From Thermoplasmatota archaeon (lineage in GTDB: Archaea > Thermoplasmatota > E2 > JACPAO01 > JAHFTW01): a stretch of 7,100 nt of DNA. The translations under genes and the position numbers were made by a program. Positions 1-5,355 of this stretch are shown here, one piece after another. The number at the start of each line of letters is the position of its first letter. Position 1 is the first letter of the stretch. Under the pieces are notes generated by a model. That model did not search any database, was not told the origin of the DNA, and was given only the letters and a program-made list of their open reading frames with translations. Location: assembly GCA_028289805.1 (NCBI GenBank), contig JANQNI010000133.1, positions 1-7,100 of the forward strand, given 5' to 3'.

Positions 1-3
1 GTC

Positions 4-28
4 GAAGGGGGTAGGAGGAAGGAAGAGG
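4..28 (-). terminator. pyrimidine-rich tract after the winged-helix gene
   Basis: Read on the minus strand, this stretch just past the stop codon of the winged-helix gene is almost pure pyrimidine, with one purine interruption at position 12. Archaeal transcription commonly stops at pyrimidine/T-rich tracts without a hairpin, so it may be the 3' end of that transcript. C outnumbers T and there is no stem, so support is weak. It could equally be the leader of a gene beyond the left edge. Confidence 0.2.
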
Positions 29-38
29 CGCCGTCGGC

Positions 39-572
39 TTAGCTGGGCAGGGTGCCAGCGCGGATGCGGCTGGCGACCTTGCGGCCCAGGGGCGTGAGGT
101 CGATGACCTTGGCGCGGCCGCGCTTGGAGACCGCCACGAGGGGGGCGAGGTACTCGCCGGCGGGGGTCTCGGCGTCCACGAACCGGTAGACCGGCGGCAT
201 GGACAGCTTGGCCTTCTCGGCGACCTCGGCGAGCGTCGGCGCGGGGCCGCGCTCCTCGAGCGAGGCGATGGCCGTGAGGAAGCGGTGCGCGGCCTTGGCA
301 CTCTTCATGTGCAGGTCCACTGGGACGCTCCAGGACTCGGCTTCCGTGGCGATCTCGCCGGGGCTGGTCTCGCCCTCCTCCAGTTCGGTCAGCTCGGCCT
401 TGCCTGCCTCGGCGCGCTCGGCGAGGCGACGCAGGGCTTGGGCGAGGAACCTGTTGAAGGCGGCTTCGGGCACTTCCGCGGCGAAGTCCAGCACCAGTTC
501 AAGGCGTGCGCCCTGGAGCGGGAAGTCGACGTCAGAAAACTCCTCTTGGTCGGTGATTGCAATGGTCGGCAT
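39..572 (-). CDS. winged-helix DNA-binding protein (putative transcriptional regulator)
   Basis: The protein has 177 residues. Residues ~92-172 read as a winged helix-turn-helix: helix 1 (~91-108), helix 2 (TLAEVAEKAK, 113-122), a recognition helix (SMPPVYRFVD, 124-133), and a wing followed by a closing helix (DLTPLGRKVASRI, 158-170). The ending hydrophobic-T-P-x-G-R-x-x-A is typical of MarR/ArsR-like and archaeal winged-helix proteins. The N-terminal half (~22-62) has a beta strand and a long amphipathic, Ala/Arg/Glu-rich helix that could be a dimerisation or partner surface; residues 63-80 are acidic. There is no membrane segment or ligand-binding domain. The frame stays open upstream to 875, but ATG 572 is chosen because sequence beyond it loses the G/C-rich third codon positions and contains a promoter-like patch. 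Role inferred: cytoplasmic regulator, target unknown. Confidence 0.8.
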   Translation of the reverse strand: MPTIAITDQEEFSDVDFPLQGARLELVLDFAAEVPEAAFNRFLAQALRRLAERAEAGKAELTELEEGETSPGEIATEAESWSVPVDLHMKSAKAAHRFLTAIASLEERGPAPTLAEVAEKAKLSMPPVYRFVDAETPAGEYLAPLVAVSKRGRAKVIDLTPLGRKVASRIRAGTLPS

Positions 573-604
573 GGTGACCACCCAAGCTTCGCACCGACTT
601 GGGC

Positions 605-620
605 TCTTGAAGGTTTTCGT
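605..620 (-). promoter_or_regulatory. possible BRE/TATA-like element of the winged-helix gene
   Basis: On the minus strand this reads ACGAAAACCTTCAAGA, an A-rich BRE-like half followed by a degenerate TATA-like TTCAAG centred about 36 bases before ATG 572. Initiation ~26 bases downstream would give a leader of about 10 bases, which would include GGGTGG (583-578), a weak Shine-Dalgarno. The match to archaeal consensus is partial. Confidence 0.35.
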
Positions 621-697
621 TTTTGGGTCGGCGGGGCCGGAACGGCGGAATGGTGGGGCAGAACGCTCGAATTTCTTCATGATACCGGCGTGTTTAA

Positions 698-709
698 CGA
701 AACATAATT
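698..709 (+). promoter_or_regulatory. BRE/TATA-like element inside the gap
   Basis: CGAAACATAATT resembles an archaeal BRE (CGAAA) joined to a TATA-like box, in the most A+T-rich part of the gap. It points rightwards, yet the next well-supported gene is about 400 bases away. It would therefore drive a long leader, a small RNA, or the doubtful 739-1077 frame. The patch could also be read on the other strand. Confidence 0.3.
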
Positions 710-1055
710 CCGATTGGCCGGGAAGTATCGCATCCGAAATGGTCCGCAGGGGCAGGAAACCCAAACGTTGGGTATTGGCATGGACTTTTGATATAGGGAT
801 GAATGGAAAACTCGCGCCATGGCGGAATCTTCTTCGCGCCGAGGTAGAAACAGTGCCGTCCATGTCCTCTCCCAACGCTGCTGATTCGCCACAATCTCAT
901 GGAATCTCCATGGAACCATGCCCGAAGACAACCCGGATCCGTCCGGGACTGGATGCCCGGATGATGCACACAACTCCAACAGAACCCCCGATGCAGGCCG
1001 TTTCGGGACCTTGGGACAACGGACCCTCGGGCCTGCGTCCTGTACGTTCCTTGTC

Positions 1056-1076
1056 CAGGTGCAACGGTCGCACCTG
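1056..1076. repeat. 7-bp perfect inverted repeat, operator-like
   Basis: CAGGTGC at 1056-1062 and GCACCTG at 1070-1076 are perfect inverse complements with a 7-base spacer (AACGGTC). The arm centres are 14 bases apart. The repeat sits directly upstream of the TATA-like patch of the small gene at 1111, where an archaeal activator or repressor dimer could bind. The winged-helix protein encoded next door is an obvious but untested candidate. A hairpin role is less likely because no U-tract follows. Confidence 0.45.
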
Positions 1077-1082
1077 AAGCAC

Positions 1083-1089
1083 TGATATG
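1083..1089 (+). promoter_or_regulatory. TATA-like patch for a leaderless start at 1111
   Basis: TGATATG is the only A/T-rich heptamer close upstream of this gene. Its centre is about 25 bases before ATG 1111, the expected TATA-to-start distance for an archaeal leaderless mRNA. This decides between ATG 1087, which would lie inside the box, and ATG 1111. Neither start has a Shine-Dalgarno. Confidence 0.3.
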
Positions 1090-1110
1090 CTCCCGGCCGA
1101 GTCTGCCCCG

Positions 1111-1458
1111 ATGAGCGACACCCACCGCGTCGAGGTCCTGTACAACGGGGTCACCGACCGCTTCGAGTACTGGCAGAACCTGACCGCCCGCGTCCGCCTG
1201 TTCCGCCGCCGCGGCGCGGACCACTGGGTTGCCATGGTCGACGGCAAGCTGGTCACGGACCAGGAACGCGGCGACCGCCACATCGTCAGCACGGCCGCCA
1301 TGCGCGCCCTGCGGGCCCCGAGCGTCGAGCAGCTGATTCCCCTGCTTGCGATGGAGGTCCACGTCCACTGCGTCCTCGACCACGCCGAGGCGTGGGGTCG
1401 CGGCGACGACGCCCTGTGGCTGGAGCCGCGCGGCGACGACGAGGCCCTGGCCGCGTAG
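1111..1458 (+). CDS. small hypothetical protein, about 115 aa
   Basis: I do not recognise this protein. It is soluble, with no signal peptide or membrane segment. The N-terminal half alternates like beta strands (RVEVLYNG, YWQNLTARVRLFRR, HWVAMVDGKLV), and the middle and C-terminal part contains helices (STAAMRALRAPSVEQLIPLLAM, then VHVHCVLDHAEAW). The tail is acidic (GDDALWLEPRGDDEALAA). The C-terminal motif HVHCVLDH has one Cys and three His close together, which could hold a metal, but nothing proves it. Third codon positions are strongly G/C, as in real genes here. An in-frame ATG at 1087 would add eight residues; 1111 is preferred on TATA spacing. It converges on the permease gene with only 19 bases between the stop codons. 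Confidence 0.65.
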   Translation: MSDTHRVEVLYNGVTDRFEYWQNLTARVRLFRRRGADHWVAMVDGKLVTDQERGDRHIVSTAAMRALRAPSVEQLIPLLAMEVHVHCVLDHAEAWGRGDDALWLEPRGDDEALAA

Positions 1459-1477
1459 GACGGTCCGGCCGCACGGC

Positions 1478-2542
1478 CTACAGGGCGTCGGCGACGATGC
1501 GCTGCCGCGTGAAGACGACGGCCAGCACCAGGCTCGCCGCCGCCAGCACCCCCAGGACGGCCAGCGTCAGCACGCCCAGGGGCTCGACGGTGCCGACGGC
1601 CAGCAGGCTGACGAGGTTCAGGGGGTCGCGCGGCAGCAGCATCGACACGACGCCCAGCGCCAGCACCAGCACGGCGTAGGCCGCCTGGGTGGCGCTCTCG
1701 TTCTTGACCGTCGCGGCGACGGCGGTGCCGGCGGCCGTCAGCAGCACGCCCATGACCGTGGCGGCGCCGACGACGAGGCCCACCTCCCGGGTCGGGAAGC
1801 CGTTGAGCCAGAACAGGCCCAGCCACACGAGCACCTGCAACGGCACCAGCAGCACGGGGACCAGGAGCTTCCCGAAGACCAGAACGGTGGGGCCGACGGG
1901 TGCCGAGCGCAGCAACAGCAGCGTCCGGGTCTTGGACTCCTGGCTCAACGCGTCGCCGGCGATGGCTCCGCTCAGGAACACCGGCGTGATGACCAGCAGC
2001 GGGATGAGCGTGGTGTAGACGAAGGTGTACGGGACCTCCGGCCGCACGTCCGTCTCCAGCAGCACCAGCTCCCGCTCCAGCCGCCCCTCCCGTTCCAGGC
2101 GCAGGTCGGTCTCGTAGTCGATGAGCAGTTGCCGGAACTGCGTCGAGAGGAGCGTGGTCTCCAGCTCCCCGTCGGCGAGGATGATGGTCAGCGTCCGCAC
2201 CGCGTCGCGCTCCAGCCACCGCTCCTGCACCACGGCGTCGTAGGTGCCGTCGCGGAACCCGTCCACGGCGGTGGCGCCGTCGAGGAGGGTGACCCGGAGG
2301 TTCGCCTCGGCACGCAGGTAGGGGGCGAAGCCGTCGTCCGCGCCGACGAAGGCGACGTCGGCCTCCGGCGCGGCGTCGAGGGCCTCGGGGGAGTGGAGGG
2401 CGGTGAGGCCGGCCAGCAGGAGGGCGCTGAAGCCGGCCAGCAGCATCTGGATCAGGAACGCGACGACGAGGCTGCGCTCCCGCAGGACGTCGCGCAGCTC
2501 CTTGCGCGCCAGCGTCGCGACGACCCGCGCGCCCGTGGCCAT
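1478..2542 (-). CDS. ABC-2 type (NatB-like) transporter permease
   Basis: The 354-residue integral membrane subunit of an ABC exporter is the last gene of the three-gene operon. The order is: a cytoplasmic N-terminal helix (LARKELRDVLRERS, 11-24), a first membrane helix (~25-46), an extracytoplasmic domain of ~125 residues (~47-171), then five more membrane helices (~172-193, 222-246, 255-277, 286-304, 322-344). After the second helix comes the family signature (197-227), with GDALSQESKTRTLLLLRSAP matching the NatB-type pattern of an acidic residue, a small turn and LLLxxP, followed by GK. This region normally contacts the ATPase. Length and layout fit the NatB/ABC-2 family. Its ATG overlaps the preceding stop by one base (TGATG) and has GGAGG eight bases upstream, so translation is probably coupled. 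Substrate unknown. Confidence 0.9.
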   Translation of the reverse strand: MATGARVVATLARKELRDVLRERSLVVAFLIQMLLAGFSALLLAGLTALHSPEALDAAPEADVAFVGADDGFAPYLRAEANLRVTLLDGATAVDGFRDGTYDAVVQERWLERDAVRTLTIILADGELETTLLSTQFRQLLIDYETDLRLEREGRLERELVLLETDVRPEVPYTFVYTTLIPLLVITPVFLSGAIAGDALSQESKTRTLLLLRSAPVGPTVLVFGKLLVPVLLVPLQVLVWLGLFWLNGFPTREVGLVVGAATVMGVLLTAAGTAVAATVKNESATQAAYAVLVLALGVVSMLLPRDPLNLVSLLAVGTVEPLGVLTLAVLGVLAAASLVLAVVFTRQRIVADAL

Positions 2543-4281
2543 CAGAGGAACCTCCCCAGCAGGACGTAGTTGTAGGCGGCGTGCAGCACGACGGCCGCCA
2601 GGAACGTGGCCGCCAGCCAGCCCCGGCCGCGCGCGGCGCCGTGGGCCATCAGCAGCGCGGTGGCGGCGTGCAGGAAGACGGGGACGGTGATGCCGACGAG
2701 GCCGGGCCCCGTCCCGAGCACGGCGAGCGCTTCACGGGCGAACGGCAGGTCCTCGAAGCCCACCAGGGTTAGCACCAGGTAGGACTTCTCCCCCACCCAG
2801 AAGCCGACGCCCGCCAGCAGGCCCAGGGTGGTCGGCGAGAGGGGCGTGGTGGGCAGGTCCTTGCCGGGCCGCCGTCCGGCCCAGACGACGGCGCCCTTGG
2901 CGACCTCCTCGACGACGATGCTGAGGCCCAGGAAGATGCCGAGGGCGGCCTCCAGGCTCAACACGGCGGCCAGCACGAAGACGAGCAGTTGCGCCACGAA
3001 GACGAAGGGCACCACGAGCACGCCGGCCAGCAGCAGGCTCCAGCGGCGGGTGCTGACGGCGCCCAGGGCGTCGAGGAGGCGCGCGGTGCCGCTGCGGACG
3101 CTGAAGAGCAGCTCCTCCCGCGTCATGCCCACCGCCACCGCCCCCAACGCGAAGGCGCCCAGGGAGAGCGGCAGCGTGGCGTACAGGAACTGCCCCAGGC
3201 CCACGGCCTCGCCGCGGATGCCGGTCGCCACCACGTGCACGGGCGACAGGAACGCCACCGGGGGCAGGCTGGGGAACATCGCCGGCAGGAACAGGAAGGC
3301 GTTCAGGAGCGTCGTGGCGGCCACCTGCAACAGCGACAGTTCGCGGGGGCTGCGCGCCAGGACGGCCAGGAACGTCGTGAGGGCGAACAGGAACAGCAGG
3401 AAGCTCAGGGACGCAAGGAACCCAAGCAGTCCCGCACCCAGTGCGACGGTCACGACGGCGGCGATGACGACGGTCAACCCCAGGGAAGGCAGGCTCTTGC
3501 CCACCAGCACGTCGAAGGACCGCAGGGGCGCCGAGAGCAGCAGCACGCCCCGGTGCCGCACGCGCTCGGCGTGCAGGTTGCTGGCGTGGACCTGCGCCAG
3601 CAGGCCGGCGGGCAGCACGTAGGCGAAGGTCAGCAGGAGGCTGCGGATGGGGAAGGGGGGTTCCACCTCCTCCGGGCGCAGGTCGCGCTGGATTGCACCC
3701 GTGGGCTCCGCCTCCTCAAGCACGTCCACCTCGGGCTCCGGCGTCGGCTCCTCCCCGGGACCTTCCCCGCCAGTGCCCGGCGCCTCCCCGCCGTCGGGCT
3801 CCGGCTCCGGCTGCCCCGGCCCCACGGCCGCCACGTCGACGGTGCGGGGCTCGAAGACGAGGGTGATGGTGAGGGGGAAGGCGGCGTCCAGGTCGTCCTC
3901 GGCGCGCAGCCGGGCGTCTATCCAGCGCCGCACCGCCTGCTCCAGCACCTCCAGCGCCGCCTTGCTCGCCTCCGAGTCGCCGCGGTAGAACACGTCCTCC
4001 GGGCTCAACAGCAGCAGTGCCTCCCCGGACGCGAACGCCTGCCCCTGCCCCTCCAGGACGCGGATGCGGTCGTCGGCCGCGGCGGCGGGCAGCCACGGGC
4101 TGGCGGGGTCCGCCTCGACGGTGAACAGCGCCGTCTCTGGACTCGGCGCAGGGGGCGGGAAGACGGCCACGATGGCCCCGGTGGCCAGGCCGACGGTCAC
4201 CATCAGCAGCAGCGTCCGGCGGTCGAAGCGCCGGCCCTGGCGACGGGCCTCCTCGACGGCCAAACGCAACGCGTTGCGCAT
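2542..4281 (-). CDS. fusion of ABC-2 type permease and PrsW-type intramembrane protease
   Basis: This 579-residue membrane protein has two parts. The N-terminal part (1-~385) is an ABC-2 permease: first membrane helix ~24-41, an extracytoplasmic domain ~42-212 ending in a Pro/Glu/Gly-rich stretch (~155-195), helix ~213-233, the NatB-type coupling segment (~238-262, ERVRHRGVLLLSAPL then VGKSL), and further helices to ~385. A short, partly basic link (~386-414) leads to a C-terminal membrane domain (~415-579) with PrsW-family marks in order: EEVAK (458-462), GVGFWVGE (491-498, the FxxxE motif), H538, and HAAYN (567-571). In PrsW (family M82) the glutamates and histidines form the membrane-buried active site. 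The first Glu of the usual FExxE is Trp here; the second (E498) is kept. The start directly follows the ATPase stop (TAGATG), with GGAGG five bases upstream. The pair with the other permease suggests a heterodimeric channel. CPBP was considered, but HxxxN and FxxxE favour PrsW. Confidence 0.85.
   Translation of the reverse strand: MRNALRLAVEEARRQGRRFDRRTLLLMVTVGLATGAIVAVFPPPAPSPETALFTVEADPASPWLPAAAADDRIRVLEGQGQAFASGEALLLLSPEDVFYRGDSEASKAALEVLEQAVRRWIDARLRAEDDLDAAFPLTITLVFEPRTVDVAAVGPGQPEPEPDGGEAPGTGGEGPGEEPTPEPEVDVLEEAEPTGAIQRDLRPEEVEPPFPIRSLLLTFAYVLPAGLLAQVHASNLHAERVRHRGVLLLSAPLRSFDVLVGKSLPSLGLTVVIAAVVTVALGAGLLGFLASLSFLLFLFALTTFLAVLARSPRELSLLQVAATTLLNAFLFLPAMFPSLPPVAFLSPVHVVATGIRGEAVGLGQFLYATLPLSLGAFALGAVAVGMTREELLFSVRSGTARLLDALGAVSTRRWSLLLAGVLVVPFVFVAQLLVFVLAAVLSLEAALGIFLGLSIVVEEVAKGAVVWAGRRPGKDLPTTPLSPTTLGLLAGVGFWVGEKSYLVLTLVGFEDLPFAREALAVLGTGPGLVGITVPVFLHAATALLMAHGAARGRGWLAATFLAAVVLHAAYNYVLLGRFL
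2551..2555 (-). promoter_or_regulatory. ribosome binding site of the downstream permease
   Basis: GGAGG on the minus strand, eight bases before ATG 2542, lies inside the last codons of the fusion gene. It supports the overlapping TGATG start and an operon with coupled translation. Confidence 0.6.
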
Positions 4282-5160
4282 CTACTCCTCCACGAGGCGC
4301 TGGAGCACGTCCGCCAGGCGCGGGGACTCGCTGCCCAGGTCCACCACGCGGCCGCCGGCGTCGCGCACGGCCTCCAGGCACGCCTCCACGTCGCCCCAGG
4401 ACTCCATGTGGCGCACGTGGTCCGTGCCGTCGGGGCGGCTGCCCGGAAACGGCACCGTGGCCCGGACGCGGTACTCGACGGGGCCGCCCATGCCGTGCAA
4501 CTCCTGGATGGTTCCGTCCAGCACCACGTCGCCGTGGTCCATCACCAGCACGCGGTCGCACACGCGCTCCACCTGGTCCAGGTCGTGCGCCGAGAGCAGG
4601 ATCGCCTTGCCCTCCGCGCGCAACTCCAGCAGGAAGGAGTCCAGGACGTGCTGCGTGGCGGGGTCGAGGCCGGAGCGGGGCTCGTCGAGGATGACCAGGC
4701 CGGGGTCGTGCAGGAGGCAGCGGGCGAGGGCGACCTTGCGGGCGCTGCCCTTCGACAGCTTGCCGATGGCCATGCTCCAGTGGCGCTCCTCCAGCCGCAG
4801 CCGCCCCAGCAGCCTGCGGGCGCGCTCGGCGCACGCCCGCCGGTCGAGGCCGTACAACGCCCCGAAGTACGCCAGGTACCCCAGCGGCGTCATGTCGTCG
4901 TACAGGGGCGAGTCCTCCGGCAGGTAGCCGAGGTTCTGCCGCACGCGGGCGTGCAGCGGGTCCTCGCCGCCGTCCGGACCCACGCGGACGGCGCCCTCCG
5001 TCGGCTCCAGGAGGCCCGTGAGCATCTTGATGGTCGTCGTCTTGCCGGCGCCGTTGTTGCCGACGAGGCCGACGATGCGGCCCGGCTCGATGTCCAGGGT
5101 CAGCGACCGGACGGCCAGGTGGCCACCGTAGCGTTTTCGCAGGCCGCGCGCCGAAAGCAC
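4282..5160 (-). CDS. ABC transporter ATP-binding protein (NatA-like)
   Basis: The 292-residue cytoplasmic ATPase powers the exporter formed by the next two genes. It has Walker A GNNGAGKTT (34-42), the Q-loop position occupied by Glu (YLPED, E82) as in many NatA-type proteins, signature LSKGS (135-139) in place of LSGGQ, Walker B LVILDE (155-160), D-loop SGLD (163-166) and switch His192 (SAHDLDQVE). Residues ~225-292 form the C-terminal extension typical of NatA/CcmA-like exporter ATPases. The start is the GTG at 5160, three residues before the ARGLRKRYGG strand. The frame runs open to 6153, but that part lies antisense to the secreted-protein gene and has no ABC homology. No Shine-Dalgarno is seen, so the mRNA may be leaderless. 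It is the first gene of the operon and its stop abuts the next start. All catalytic motifs are intact. Confidence 0.92.
   Translation of the reverse strand: MLSARGLRKRYGGHLAVRSLTLDIEPGRIVGLVGNNGAGKTTTIKMLTGLLEPTEGAVRVGPDGGEDPLHARVRQNLGYLPEDSPLYDDMTPLGYLAYFGALYGLDRRACAERARRLLGRLRLEERHWSMAIGKLSKGSARKVALARCLLHDPGLVILDEPRSGLDPATQHVLDSFLLELRAEGKAILLSAHDLDQVERVCDRVLVMDHGDVVLDGTIQELHGMGGPVEYRVRATVPFPGSRPDGTDHVRHMESWGDVEACLEAVRDAGGRVVDLGSESPRLADVLQRLVEE
4287..4291 (-). promoter_or_regulatory. ribosome binding site of the permease-protease fusion
   Basis: GGAGG on the minus strand, within the last codons of the ATPase and five bases before ATG 4281, fixes the start of the fusion gene at the TAGATG junction. 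Confidence 0.6.
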
Positions 5161-5209
5161 ACGACGAACAGGGCGGGGGTCGACTTGACCGTGTTGCTCA
5201 GGGGCCGTG

Positions 5210-5228
5210 GTCCGCGGGCCCGCTGGAC
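5210..5228. repeat. near-perfect palindrome upstream of the ABC operon
   Basis: GTCCGCGGG and CCCGC-T-GGAC form a dyad of nine pairs on each side with a single extra T. It lies about 50-68 bases before the ATPase start, in the divergent region. Position and symmetry suit an operator. G+C content here is very high, so the core GCGGGCCCGC alone could be chance; the matching GTCC/GGAC flanks make it less so. Confidence 0.3.
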
Positions 5229-5279
5229 GCCGGGCCGTTGGGCACCCATCGCGCACCCGCGCGGGCGCGCGGTTGGATA

Positions 5280-5296
5280 GGTCGGGAACGCCGACC
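5280..5296. repeat. 6-bp perfect inverted repeat between the divergent genes
   Basis: GGTCGG (5280-5285) and CCGACC (5291-5296) are separated by GAACG. The dyad is about 60 bases upstream of the secreted-protein start and 120 upstream of the ATPase start, so it could serve either gene. Just left of it, GGATAG (5275-5280) is the least G+C-rich patch of the region and might be a weak TATA-like box for the rightward gene. Confidence 0.3.
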
Positions 5297-5343
5297 AAGC
5301 CTCTTGCGCCCCCCGCCGTCTGCGCGCGCGGGCCATCCGGCCC

Positions 5344-5348
5344 AGGTG
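5344..5348 (+). promoter_or_regulatory. ribosome binding site of the Cys-rich secreted protein
   Basis: AGGTG lies seven bases before ATG 5356 and matches the anti-Shine-Dalgarno end of 16S rRNA over five bases. It supports this start, which also places a signal peptide exactly at the N-terminus. Confidence 0.5.
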
Positions 5349-5355
5349 TACCAAG

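Larger units (their letters stand above)
573..1110. other. A+T-richer intergenic gap with short dyads and no convincing gene
   Basis: About 540 bases separate the divergent winged-helix gene and the small plus-strand gene. The central part is visibly richer in A/T than the surrounding genes. It holds promoter-like patches (698-709, 789-796, 1083-1089) and several perfect inverted repeats: 759-764/768-773, CATGGA at 898-903 with 907-912, CCCGGA at 932-937 with 942-947, and 1056-1062/1070-1076. A plus-strand frame is open from ATG 739 to 1077 (112 codons). Its third positions are about half A/T, unlike the real genes here, and the product resembles no family I know. I treat the region as regulatory or as a possible untranslated RNA or decayed gene. 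Confidence 0.55.

Noticed and set aside
573..875. N-terminal extension of the winged-helix protein to 875
   Set aside because: Codon third positions become A/T-rich and the promoter-like patch at 605-620 would fall inside the gene; ATG 572 is a natural start.
199..1077. Plus-strand 292-codon frame over the winged-helix gene and the gap
   Set aside because: The first half is an antisense shadow with Ser/Ala/Arg-rich content. Only the part after 739 has any independent support, and it is treated as a finding.
1466..1477. GGCCG-CA-CGGCC dyad between the convergent stops as a terminator
   Set aside because: It is a five-pair stem with a two-base loop and no T-tract, easily produced by chance at this G+C content.
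897..2219. 440-codon minus-strand frame over the permease and small gene
   Set aside because: It is out of frame with the ABC-2 permease, and its product is Arg/Ala/Gly low-complexity with no domain.
5256..5265. CCCGCGCGGG palindrome in the divergent region
   Set aside because: It is a pure G/C decamer within a G/C run; no flanking symmetry extends it.
2989..5280. 763-codon open frame on the plus strand across the ABC operon
   Set aside because: It is antisense to two strongly supported genes, and its translation is a Gln/His/Arg/Gly-rich low-complexity chain. Long antisense frames are expected in high-GC DNA with G/C third positions.
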